A DNA stretch of 64,000 nucleotides from JADGNF01 sp964582085. GTDB lineage: Archaea; Thermoproteota; Bathyarchaeia; Bathyarchaeales; Bathycorpusculaceae. Below the pieces are notes generated by a model, which was given only the letters and a program-made list of their open reading frames with translations, had not been told where the DNA came from and ran no database searches. This document shows, one piece after another, positions 17,395 to 25,853 of this stretch (the first letter of the stretch is position 1; each line of letters begins with the position of its first letter). The stretch covers positions 163,600 to 227,599 of the forward strand of contig CAZOPV010000002.1 of NCBI GenBank assembly GCA_964582085.1, read 5' to 3'. The position numbers and the translations under genes are program-made.

Positions 17395-18271
17395 ATACCT
17401 GATTTTTCTTGGGTGTGCTGTCCCTTACCGTGTTTCTGCTTATGAAATTTCCGCCAGAAAAGTCCTCGCTAAGCTAGGTGTTGAATTAGTTGAAATGCCT
17501 GAATTCAACTGCTGTGGTTTGCCTTTAGATCCAGTTAGCCACGAGATGATGCTGATTTTGGCTGCCAGAAACTTGGCCATAGCGGAAAAAACAGGGCTTA
17601 ATATACTTACTTTGTGTCCAGGATGTGCAGGCACCCTAAAGAAAGTCACCAAGATTCTGAAGGATGACAAAATATTACGAGAAAAGATCAATTCTCATCT
17701 GAAAGAATCCGGTTTGGAGTTTAAAGGAACAACAATAACTAAGCATATCACGCAGGTTCTTGTGGAAGACGTAGGCATAGATAACATAAAGAAAGCGGTG
17801 GTTAGACCCCTCACAATGCTCAAAGTTGCTGAGCATGTTGGCTGTCATTTGTTGCGACCAAAAGAGTATGTGGGCTTTGATGAACCTGAAGATCCACAAG
17901 TTCTGAAAAAGCTCATAGAAGCCACAGGCGCAACCTGCTTAGATTATATCGATGAAACTGAATGCTGTGGTGCTCCCAGTGTGGGTGTAAGTGATAAGGT
18001 AGCGTTGCAGCTTGCGAGGGATAAATTGAATCATGTGAAGATGGTGGACGCGCAAGCTTTAATAACAATTTGTGCATTCTGCCACATAATGTTCGATACA
18101 AACGAGCTGAGAATCGAGAAAATGTTCAATGAAAATTATGGTATTCCTATTTTGCATTATCCACAACTGCTCGGTTTAGCCTTGGGTATGTCGCCTGAAG
18201 AACTTGCCTTCAATGAACTCAGAGTTAATTCTTCAAAGTTATTGAAACAAGTAAATGAAGGTGCAAATTAA
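17378..18271 (+). CDS. hdrB: Heterodisulfide reductase subunit B-like protein
   Basis: A 297-aa protein with two CCG domains, the cysteine-rich modules that hold the noncubane iron-sulfur cofactors where disulfides are cleaved. First CCG block: FLGCAVPYR ... FNCCGLP ... LCPGCAGTL. Second: EHVGCHLLRP ... ECCGAPS ... CAFCHIMFD. All expected cysteines are present. ATG 17378 is preceded by AAAGGTGA and lies inside the 3' end of hdrC, so translation is coupled. The stop at 18271 directly abuts the ATG of the hydrogenase small subunit gene. Confidence 0.92.
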   Translation: MSSNNKYLIFLGCAVPYRVSAYEISARKVLAKLGVELVEMPEFNCCGLPLDPVSHEMMLILAARNLAIAEKTGLNILTLCPGCAGTLKKVTKILKDDKILREKINSHLKESGLEFKGTTITKHITQVLVEDVGIDNIKKAVVRPLTMLKVAEHVGCHLLRPKEYVGFDEPEDPQVLKKLIEATGATCLDYIDETECCGAPSVGVSDKVALQLARDKLNHVKMVDAQALITICAFCHIMFDTNELRIEKMFNENYGIPILHYPQLLGLALGMSPEELAFNELRVNSSKLLKQVNEGAN

Positions 18272-19252
18272 ATGAGCCAAAAGCTAAAAATAGCCTTTTA
18301 TTGGGCTGCAAGTTGCGGCGGCTGTGAAATCGCCGTGTTAGATATCAACGAGAAAATCCTAGACGTAGTTAAAATTGCCGATATTGTGTTCTGGCCTGTA
18401 GCTATGGACGTGAAGTACAAAGATGTTGAGGCTATGCCTGATAAATACATCGATATCACGTTCTTTAACGGTTCTATCCGAAACTCTGAGCAAGAACACA
18501 TGGCAAAGCTACTGCGCAAAAAATCCAAGATGCTTGTTGCTTTCGGTTCGTGTGCTCATGAAGGATGTATACCTGGATTAGCAAATCTTCATAACCGCGA
18601 CGAAATCTTTGAACAAGTGTATCTGAAAGATAAGTCAAATGTTAATCCGAAAGGGCTATTACCCAAGACCGCGACATCGGTTAAAGAAGGTACCCTAAAG
18701 ATTCCCGAATTCTATGACACCGTGAAGACCCTTGCTCAAACAGTAGATGTCGATTACTTCTTGCCGGGTTGTCCGCCTCCAGTTAAGCTGATTAGTAACG
18801 CAATAGACGCAATCGCACAGGGCAAATTGCCTCCCAAGGGTTCTGTACTTGCCCCCTTAAAGGCAGTGTGTGATGAGTGTCCCAGAAAACGCGAAAATAA
18901 GAAAATCTCAAAGATTTATCGTGTCTATGAAAAAACTCCTGACCCTGAGCGTTGTTTGATGGAACAAGGTATAATTTGCATGGGTTTTGCGACCCGTAGT
19001 GGATGTGGCGCTCAATGTCTTAAAGTTGACATGCCTTGTACAGGTTGCGGCGGAGCAACTCCAAACCAACCAGAAGTCGGTGCAGGTATGATAACTGCGC
19101 TTGCGTCCATCCTTGGCATAGACAAAGAGCCTGGGCAGTACACAGAAGAGGAAGTCGAGAAATTGATGAACCAAATTAAAGACCCTGTTGGCACATTCTA
19201 CATGTATAGCTTGCCTGCTTCCATACTCAAACGGAAGGTGATGAAAAAATGA
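18272..19252 (+). CDS. mvhG: F420-non-reducing [NiFe]-hydrogenase small subunit (MvhG-like)
   Basis: A 326-aa group-3c small subunit. Proximal-cluster cysteines are in AASCGGCEIAV, FGSCAHEGC and LPGCPPP; additional ferredoxin-like cysteines lie in VCDECPRKR, RCLMEQGIICMG and RSGCGAQC ... PCTGCGG. It sits between hdrB and the large subunit with no gap on one side and a 4-bp overlap on the other, so HdrBC and this hydrogenase are one operon. The expected role is to feed electrons from H2 to the Hdr complex, which would also need HdrA and MvhD from elsewhere in the genome. Confidence 0.92.
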   Translation: MSQKLKIAFYWAASCGGCEIAVLDINEKILDVVKIADIVFWPVAMDVKYKDVEAMPDKYIDITFFNGSIRNSEQEHMAKLLRKKSKMLVAFGSCAHEGCIPGLANLHNRDEIFEQVYLKDKSNVNPKGLLPKTATSVKEGTLKIPEFYDTVKTLAQTVDVDYFLPGCPPPVKLISNAIDAIAQGKLPPKGSVLAPLKAVCDECPRKRENKKISKIYRVYEKTPDPERCLMEQGIICMGFATRSGCGAQCLKVDMPCTGCGGATPNQPEVGAGMITALASILGIDKEPGQYTEEEVEKLMNQIKDPVGTFYMYSLPASILKRKVMKK

Positions 19253-20700
19253 AAGAAATTCTAATAGATCCAATTACTAGGCTTGAAGGACACGGGAACG
19301 TTTCCATATTCCTTAATGACAAAGGCGATGTGGAAAACGCTTACCTGAAAATCCCAGAACTACGTGGCTTTGAAAAATTCTGTATTGGTCGACGCGCTGA
19401 GCTTATGCCTCAACTTACCACAAGAATATGCGGTGTCTGTCCCGTTGCTCATCACTTTGCTTCGGTTAAAGCCTTAGATGCGGCGTTTAATGTTGAACCT
19501 CCATCAGCAGCAAAGAAGCTCCGTGAACTTATGAATTGTGGTTATTTCATTTACGACCACACTTTACACTTCTACTATTTAGGTGGTCCTGACTTCATTG
19601 TTGGGCCAGATGCTCCTGCAGAAAAACGTAATATTCTAGGTGTAATCGAAAAGGCAGGTTTAGATATAGCTAAAGAAGTAATTAAACACAGGGCTTACGG
19701 ACAAAAAATAACAGAAATCCTCGGCGGTAAAGCTACTCACCCTGTTTGTGGTTTGCCAGGTGGCATCTCTAAACCTTTAAGTGAAGAGGATCGTCAAGAA
19801 ATTGAAAAGATGGCAAAGTCGAGTGTTGAATTTGCCAAGTTTTCTTTGAAAATTTTCCACGACGTAGTCTTAGGTAACAGCAAATACGTAGAAATGATCA
19901 AAAGCGATGCGTATACCATGAAGACCTATTACATGGGTACTGTCGACGACAAGAACAACGTCAATTTCTATGACGGTAAAATTCGGGTTGTTGATCCCGC
20001 AGGTAAAGAATTCGTCAAATTCGCGCCTCAAGACTATCTTAAATACATTGCTGAGCACGTTGAAGAGTGGTCATACGCCAAGTTTCCATATCTCAAGAAA
20101 ATCGGTTGGAAAGGTTTGGCTTACGGTGCTGACAGTGGCGTTTACCGTGTTGGTCCACTTGGGAGACTTAACGCTGCTAATGGCATGGCAACGCCGCTTG
20201 CACAAGCAGAATACGAAGTGATGCGCAAAACATTGGGTAATCCAGTCCATGGTACCCTTGCATTCCACTGGGCTCGTCTAATCGAGCTGCTTTACGCTGC
20301 AGAGCGTGCTGTTCAACTTGCCGAGGACCCAGAAATTACAAGCACCCAAATTCGCAACAAACCCGGTACGCCAGGTGAGGGCATAGGTATCGTTGAAGCC
20401 GCACGAGGCACCCTTATTCACCACTACGTCTTGGACAAAGATGCTCTCGTTAAAGATGTCAATATGATTGTTGCTACAACCAATAATTATCCTGCTATAT
20501 GCATGAGCATCCGCGACGCAGCAAAGGGTCTCATTCACGGAGGAAAAGTTGATCAGGGCATACTCAACAAAGTAGAAATGGCTTTCAGAGCATACGACCC
20601 TTGCTTCGGTTGCGCAACGCACTTTGCTGTTGGTCAAATGCCGTTAACTGTCGAAGTTTTTGATAGCAAGAGGCAACTAGTTCAAACGCTCCAACGTTAA
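19249..20700 (+). CDS. mvhA: F420-non-reducing [NiFe]-hydrogenase large subunit (MvhA-like)
   Basis: A 483-aa NiFe large subunit. L1 motif RICGVCPVAHHFAS is near residue 60. The C-terminal motif DPCFGCATH is followed by a tail of about 24 residues (AVGQMPLTVEVFD onward) to be cleaved off during maturation. Both motifs have cysteine, not selenocysteine, as ligands. TRLEGHGNVSIF near the start is typical of the family. The downstream gene encodes a hydrogenase maturation protease, which fits the need for tail removal. ATG 19249 overlaps the end of mvhG by four bases. Confidence 0.94.
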   Translation: MKEILIDPITRLEGHGNVSIFLNDKGDVENAYLKIPELRGFEKFCIGRRAELMPQLTTRICGVCPVAHHFASVKALDAAFNVEPPSAAKKLRELMNCGYFIYDHTLHFYYLGGPDFIVGPDAPAEKRNILGVIEKAGLDIAKEVIKHRAYGQKITEILGGKATHPVCGLPGGISKPLSEEDRQEIEKMAKSSVEFAKFSLKIFHDVVLGNSKYVEMIKSDAYTMKTYYMGTVDDKNNVNFYDGKIRVVDPAGKEFVKFAPQDYLKYIAEHVEEWSYAKFPYLKKIGWKGLAYGADSGVYRVGPLGRLNAANGMATPLAQAEYEVMRKTLGNPVHGTLAFHWARLIELLYAAERAVQLAEDPEITSTQIRNKPGTPGEGIGIVEAARGTLIHHYVLDKDALVKDVNMIVATTNNYPAICMSIRDAAKGLIHGGKVDQGILNKVEMAFRAYDPCFGCATHFAVGQMPLTVEVFDSKRQLVQTLQR

Positions 20701-20702
20701 GC

Positions 20703-21239
20703 GTGGAGCTTAATTTTTCTTTCTTTTTAGTTGTGTGTTGTTGTTTGATTCATAAACAATACAACTTTGAAAATGAATTGACTTGCTGGTTAAAAGACGC
20801 AACAGCGGTAGTTATAGCTGGGATAGGCAATCCTATACGTTTTGATGATTTCGTGGGAGTTAAAATTGTCCAAGATCTTCAGGGCCAAGTTTCCAAGAAT
20901 GTGCACCTTATTGAATGTGAAACAGTACCTGAAAGTTTTATGGATGAAATAATTGATCTTAGGCCTTCTCATGTACTCCTTATCGACGCCGCCATGATGC
21001 AGTTAGAGCCCGGTGAAGTGCGGCTGTTTGACGCTGAAAAAGTAACAAATTTCCCTGCCATATCTACACATATGTTGCCTTTGAGGGTTTTCTGCGAATA
21101 CGTAACAAAAATGAGCGGTGGAAAACTGGCTTTGCTTCTGATTGAACCGAAAAATTTTGATTTTGGAGAGGGGTTAACCTCTGAAGTTGAAAAAGCCGCA
21201 GAAAAAATTGTTAGAGTTCTAAAAAAACTGCTGGCGTAG
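20703..21239 (+). CDS. Hydrogenase maturation protease (HycI/FrhD type)
   Basis: About 150-178 aa depending on start. The core begins AGIGNPIRFDDFVGVKIVQDL, containing the nickel-sensing Asp of the DD pair, and continues to STHMLPLRVF with a histidine that would be the second Ni ligand. This nickel-dependent peptidase clips the tail from NiFe large subunits. The N terminus is unclear: GTG 20703 gives a hydrophobic, family-atypical extension, and GTG 20733, TTG 20745 or TTG 20778 are shorter choices, with 20745 closest to usual length. Directly follows mvhA and is likely cotranscribed. Confidence 0.88.
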   Translation: MELNFSFFLVVCCCLIHKQYNFENELTCWLKDATAVVIAGIGNPIRFDDFVGVKIVQDLQGQVSKNVHLIECETVPESFMDEIIDLRPSHVLLIDAAMMQLEPGEVRLFDAEKVTNFPAISTHMLPLRVFCEYVTKMSGGKLALLLIEPKNFDFGEGLTSEVEKAAEKIVRVLKKLLA

Positions 21240-21340
21240 TGCACGCGCCGCTAAACATGGGTTTTCCTGTCGATATTCCATTAGGTTTATATCTGCTTTG
21301 CCTGCCTATAGTAGCCTAACACGTGTAGAGGTAAAAATTC

Positions 21341-23212
21341 ATGTATTCATATGCTGGAAAAATATTGCGTGTTAATTTGACTACTGGGCAGATAAGCACT
21401 GAGCCATTAACTGAAGAAATAGCTAAACAATACATCGGGGGAATTGGGCTTGGCATCAAGCTTCTCATGGACAATTCAAAACCTGGAACTGACGCTTATG
21501 ACCCAGATAACCCACTTATCTATTTGACGGGGCCACTTAGCGGAACAATGGGTCCAACAGCCGGAAACGGTTACGCCGTCGTTTCCAAATCGCCTGCCAC
21601 AGGCGGCATAGGCGAAGCTAAGGCGCATGGTTTTTTTGGCCCTGACTTGAAAAGGGCTGGTTATGATGCGGTAATTATCACAGGTAAAGCTCCAAAACTG
21701 TCTTACTTGTGGATTGATGACGACAAAGTTCAAATTATGAATGCGGAACATTTGAAGTATGCCACCACTGGACACACTGATAAGACCATTCGGCAAGAAC
21801 TTGGAGACTTCTACATACGGGTTTCGGCTATTGGTGAAGCTGGAGAAAAACTCTGCCGCTTTGCTGCCATAATCAATGATGAGTTCCGCGCCATTGGACG
21901 CAGTGGTATGGGCGGTGTTATGGGTTCTAAAAATCTGAAAGCTGTAGCCGTCAGAGGAACAAAAGATGTTAACGTTGCTGACATGAATGGTTTTAGAGAA
22001 TTTGTTAAGCTTATCCATGAACGTATGAAAGGTCCAGCGACCAAAAAATACAAGACCCTTGGTACTCCTGAGAACGTTTTGGTTTTGAACTCACTTTCCG
22101 CGTTGGCGACTAGAAACTGGACTAATGCTACTTTTGAAGGTGCGCACAAAGTCAGCGGCGAATACCTCAACGAGCATTACGTCAAAAAGGTTGTTGGTTG
22201 CGCAACCTGTGGTATGCGCTGTGACCACATTGCTGTTGTACCAGAGGGACCGTATAAGGGCTCCACTTCAAGACTGGAGTTCGAATGCCTCTGGTCTATG
22301 GGTCCCCTTTGTGGTATTGACAGGTTAGACGCTATAATCGAGGCAATGCGCATTGTAAACGAGTATGGAATGGACGGCATCTCAATAGGTGTAGTTGTAG
22401 CTTTTGCGATGGATCTTTATGAGCACGGTATAATTACAAAAGAACAAACTGATGGTATAGAGCTCAATTTCGGGAACGCTGAGGCCCTTATTGCAATTAT
22501 CCACAAGATCGGCAAACGTGAAGGCTGGCTAGGCAACATTTTAGCTGAGGGTGTTGCGAAGGCAGCTGAGTTAATCGGCGGCGATGCCCCCAAGTACGCA
22601 TGCCACATTAAAGGTTTAGAACTTCCAGGTTACGACTTGCGAACTTTGAAGACTGCTGCGCTCGGTTTCAGTGTTTCGTTCCGTGGTGCTTGTCACCTAC
22701 GAAACGGCGCGTACTCTCCTGACGTCAAAGGAAAAGTTAACCGCTTTAAGATTGAGCCAGGACGTGGAAAGATGATTACTGATGAAAGTAAGATGTACAA
22801 CATCATCGACTCGCTTATTGTATGCAAGTTCTCACGAGGTACCTATTACGACGGTTGGAAAGACTTGGCAAACTACTACACGCTAGCTACGGGTATACCT
22901 ATGACTCCTGAGGAGATGGCTAAAGCTGGGGACAGAATTGAAAACCTTGCTCGTCTCTTTAACATAAGGGAAGGCAAAGGTACAAGAAAGTACGACACGC
23001 TGCCTTGGAAGATAAAGAATGTTCCTGTTCCAGACGAAGGACCTGCCAAAGGCGTTTGTGTCAGTGAGGAAGAATTCCAAATTGGATTAGATGACTACTA
23101 CGCTTCAAGAGGCTGGACAGCTGAAGGCATCCCCACCTTGGAGAAGCTTAAAGAATTAGGGCTCGAAAATTATGCTTACATAGCTGAAAAAGCCGAGCAA
23201 GGAGGCAACTGA
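21341..23212 (+). CDS. Aldehyde:ferredoxin oxidoreductase family (tungsten enzyme), copy 1
   Basis: A 623-aa AOR-family protein that would oxidise aldehydes to acids (or the reverse) with ferredoxin, using a tungsto-bispterin and one [4Fe-4S] cluster. The N-terminal domain (MYSYAGKILRVNLTTG) and the GPTAGNGYAVVSKSPATGG cofactor-domain segment are typical. Cluster cysteines are in CATCGMRCDH, with the distal cysteine expected in the SFRGACH or IVCKF region; IDSLIVCKFSRG matches the family. It forms a cassette with the ferredoxin gene one base downstream. A second, closely similar AOR-ferredoxin pair is at 25.9-28.2 kb. A TATA-like GTTTATATC lies about 55 bp before ATG 21341. Confidence 0.94.
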   Translation: MYSYAGKILRVNLTTGQISTEPLTEEIAKQYIGGIGLGIKLLMDNSKPGTDAYDPDNPLIYLTGPLSGTMGPTAGNGYAVVSKSPATGGIGEAKAHGFFGPDLKRAGYDAVIITGKAPKLSYLWIDDDKVQIMNAEHLKYATTGHTDKTIRQELGDFYIRVSAIGEAGEKLCRFAAIINDEFRAIGRSGMGGVMGSKNLKAVAVRGTKDVNVADMNGFREFVKLIHERMKGPATKKYKTLGTPENVLVLNSLSALATRNWTNATFEGAHKVSGEYLNEHYVKKVVGCATCGMRCDHIAVVPEGPYKGSTSRLEFECLWSMGPLCGIDRLDAIIEAMRIVNEYGMDGISIGVVVAFAMDLYEHGIITKEQTDGIELNFGNAEALIAIIHKIGKREGWLGNILAEGVAKAAELIGGDAPKYACHIKGLELPGYDLRTLKTAALGFSVSFRGACHLRNGAYSPDVKGKVNRFKIEPGRGKMITDESKMYNIIDSLIVCKFSRGTYYDGWKDLANYYTLATGIPMTPEEMAKAGDRIENLARLFNIREGKGTRKYDTLPWKIKNVPVPDEGPAKGVCVSEEEFQIGLDDYYASRGWTAEGIPTLEKLKELGLENYAYIAEKAEQGGN

Positions 23213-23213
23213 G

Positions 23214-23720
23214 ATGGTGCGCCCTCAAGACCGCAAATTCGTGACTGCTGATCCGGAGAAATGCATAGGTTGCGTTGTCTGCGAATATGCATGTTCCATG
23301 GTTAACGAGAACACCTTCAACCCTAACAAATCTCGCATCCGTGCCATGCGTTTAGGTCCCCTTACAAACCTAGCCGTTACATGCCGTCACTGTGAAGATC
23401 CTGCATGTGTAGCTGCTTGTCCACGCGATGCTTTAAGTCAAGAAGAAGACAGTGGAATAATTCGTGTTGACGAAAACGCCTGCAACGGCTGCGGCTGGTG
23501 CATAGCTGCATGCCAGTTCGGAGCAATGAATATGCATCCCGAAAAGAAGATTGTTTTCACATGCAACAGTTGCACTGACCACGCTGAAGGCGAACCCCAG
23601 TGTGTCAAATGGTGCCCTGAAGAGGCGTTATCCTTTGTTACTGCTGAAGTGTTAGCCCAGAAGTCGCGACAAAAAGCTGTCAAAAACCTGTTCCAAACGG
23701 CGGAAGCCTCTAACAAGTAA
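23214..23720 (+). CDS. Polyferredoxin-type 4Fe-4S electron carrier partner of AOR copy 1
   Basis: A 168-aa iron-sulfur protein of the HycB/CooF/DmsB kind with four cysteine groups: CIGCVVCEYACSM, CRHCEDPACVAACP, CNGCGWCIAACQ and CNSCTDHAEGEPQCVKWCP. It should hold four [4Fe-4S] clusters and carry electrons for the adjacent AOR. Its ATG is one base past the AOR stop codon, so it is translated from the same message. The downstream paralogue at 27.7 kb is of similar length and layout. Confidence 0.92.
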   Translation: MVRPQDRKFVTADPEKCIGCVVCEYACSMVNENTFNPNKSRIRAMRLGPLTNLAVTCRHCEDPACVAACPRDALSQEEDSGIIRVDENACNGCGWCIAACQFGAMNMHPEKKIVFTCNSCTDHAEGEPQCVKWCPEEALSFVTAEVLAQKSRQKAVKNLFQTAEASNK

Positions 23721-23742
23721 GCTTTACTTTGCAAAATTGTTG

Positions 23743-23759
23743 AGCGCTTTATAAGCGCT
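23743..23759 (+). terminator. Hairpin followed by T-rich tract after the first AOR cassette
   Basis: AGCGCTT and AAGCGCT form perfect 7-bp arms around a 3-nt loop, followed by CCCTCTTTCTGGTTTTTT. It lies 23 bp after the ferredoxin stop and ahead of a convergent gene, so a transcription end is likely. Confidence 0.5.
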
Positions 23760-23805
23760 ACCCCCTCTTTCTGGTTTTTTACATTTTTAGCTCTTTAGAG
23801 GAATA

Positions 23806-25203
23806 TTATTGTTGTTGTTTAGTTGAAAGAGCATTTTTCGTTTTAATCCAAGTGTGCATCGGTTGGAAGGCGTCGCGAATTTTTTGCTTAAATGCCCACA
23901 AGATCCCAGATAGGATGAGTGAGAACCCCAAATACTGAATAATATTCGTGAAATTTCTGTGGGTTGTAAGATCAAAGTTAAAGAGGCTGTAGCCCACATC
24001 CATGTTTCTTTCAACCTTAAAAATAAGGTAATCTGACCTAGAAAGCTGTTGTGCCACTTGCATATTAACAAAGAGTGCGGCGCAAAGAAGAAAAATTCCT
24101 GTGAATACAACAATAAACAGGAACCACTTGCTGAATCTACTTTTTGTTTTAGCGGAATGAAATAGTACCAAGCATTTGCCTGCTAGCGAAGCAGCGGACA
24201 AACTGAAGAACGGCAAAAGCTGGTAATCAAATTTTATCGCGTTATTATAAGGAGACTTTAGATTAAGAGTTGCTCCCAAAAATGTGTTAACACCAACCAC
24301 AATCGCTATGATTGCTATACAAATCAGATCGAACTTCAAAGTTTTCGCAAATTGTTTTCTTCCGAGGATTCCAATGCCCAATGACATGATTGAAGCTGCT
24401 AAAAGGGGCCATCCCAACCCGTAATCTCCAAGGAAATTGATGACAAAAAAATAAGATGGAACAACATTGGCGTAGTTAGGGTTGGAGAAGTCACCGTGAT
24501 TGAAAACAGAAAGTAGTCCTTGCCCTGAAATCATTTCGTACCACAAAAACCCCAAAACTATGGCAGGTAAACAAAAACCAACCAGCAAATTAAGTGGGCG
24601 TTTCAAATTTTTTCCACCGAAAAAATAAAACATGGCAACCGGAATGAACACAAAAACGGCATACAGTTTTGTGAGAAGAGCTGTAGCAAAAAGAACACCT
24701 GCACCCACAGAAAGCTTCAATGAATCTTTGCTGATCGCCAACATTCCCACAAAAAAGCAAAGCAAGCTTAGAAACAAGCACTGTGTATCTATGAGAAAAC
24801 TCCGTGAAAGGACAAGATACCAGGGGGTTAAAGCAAAAAGTGTAGCTGCGAATAGTGCTGTGGTTTTGCCATACAAAATCTTGCCAACTTTGTACAAAAC
24901 TATGATGGCACCTAGCCCAAACAAGGTCACAAGAATCACTCCTGTGTCCGCTGAGGCACCGAAGAATTTGAAGAAGAAAGCTGATGTGTAAAAACCCAGT
25001 GGGGGCTGATCCATAATGTTGCCAAAATCGTTCACATAAGGCATACCCCACCTCATTACGCCCAAGGTTGCTTGGAATTCCCATTCCGTATCACCGTTCT
25101 CAAAAGTGCCAATAGTAACCAAAACCAGCGCAGTTCCGATTAAAATGCTCAAAAGAGGGTATTTACTGTTTAGTATCTGGATTATCTTGCTCTTGTTAAA
25201 CAT
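23806..25203 (-). CDS. Membrane glycosyltransferase, GT39/PMT-ArnT-like
   Basis: A 465-aa polytopic protein with about ten or more hydrophobic helices. The first extracytoplasmic loop carries the acidic motif of the GT-C fold (VNDFGNIMDQPPLGFY), where Asp residues bind the lipid-phosphate sugar donor. The following FALTPWYLVLSRSFLIDT is typical of PMT-type transferases. It probably moves a sugar from a dolichyl phosphate carrier onto a lipid or surface protein; the acceptor is unknown. It is a single gene on the minus strand between two AOR cassettes and has no evident functional tie to them. Confidence 0.8.
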   Translation of the reverse strand: MFNKSKIIQILNSKYPLLSILIGTALVLVTIGTFENGDTEWEFQATLGVMRWGMPYVNDFGNIMDQPPLGFYTSAFFFKFFGASADTGVILVTLFGLGAIIVLYKVGKILYGKTTALFAATLFALTPWYLVLSRSFLIDTQCLFLSLLCFFVGMLAISKDSLKLSVGAGVLFATALLTKLYAVFVFIPVAMFYFFGGKNLKRPLNLLVGFCLPAIVLGFLWYEMISGQGLLSVFNHGDFSNPNYANVVPSYFFVINFLGDYGLGWPLLAASIMSLGIGILGRKQFAKTLKFDLICIAIIAIVVGVNTFLGATLNLKSPYNNAIKFDYQLLPFFSLSAASLAGKCLVLFHSAKTKSRFSKWFLFIVVFTGIFLLCAALFVNMQVAQQLSRSDYLIFKVERNMDVGYSLFNFDLTTHRNFTNIIQYLGFSLILSGILWAFKQKIRDAFQPMHTWIKTKNALSTKQQQ

Positions 25204-25367
25204 TATGAGTGTTTTATCCCCTTTTTGGCGATATTTAGCCAGTAACTCTTGTTACTCAATCACTAACTTGTTTAAAAAAAATAAAACTTTTCACCTTTTT
25301 CAGGTGAGGACGTTGCTGCTTCTAAAAATCTAAGGATGCGAGATGTATCTATTTTGTATTTTAAGTT

Positions 25368-25651
25368 TTATCCACCTGTCATGAGGGGCATAACAACTAT
25401 GGTGTCACCATTTTTCAACTTTGTTCCTATGCCCACTTGGTCCATCAGTACACCGTTAACCACGACTACAAACATGGGTTTGACTTCTTTTTTGTTTTGG
25501 TCATAGATTTCTGGGTTGAAGGGTTTCCAAATTCTGATGAAAGCTTGTCTAGTAACTCTGAAAGTGAAGTTTCTTCGGGCAATTCTTTTTCGTCTTGGAT
25601 GCGGTTTGTGTAGGTTTTAACTAATCCTAAATAGTTGATTTTAACTTTCAC
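25368..25651 (-). pseudogene. MoaD/ThiS-like sulfur carrier, split by a one-base frameshift
   Basis: The minus strand starts MKVKINYLGLVKTYTN and reads a beta-grasp carrier up to LSSEFGN, then shifts frame and ends early at a stop. In the next frame the family continues as PFNPEIYDQNKKEVKP and ends GDTIVVMPLMTGG, with the essential C-terminal Gly-Gly. Adding one C to the CCC run (GGG on the plus strand at about 25,521-25,523) restores a carrier of about 94 aa, like the intact homologue at 28,408. Either a recent pseudogene or a sequencing/assembly indel. Located beside AOR genes, it would make the dithiolene of the tungstopterin or act as a similar sulfur carrier. Confidence 0.8.
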
Positions 25652-25853
25652 TTTTTAATCCACTTGCAGTGTAGTGTGTGTTTTAATAGAGAATTGGATG
25701 TGTCTCATATTCCTTTTCCAAACTTTTAAACAGACCATATAAAATTAAAGACGACGCTGCAACATCAAATAATAACTTTACCTTTGCTCACCCATTAAGT
25801 TAATATAGCTTTCAACTGACTATAACTCCATAATCGTATGGAGGATACAGAAT

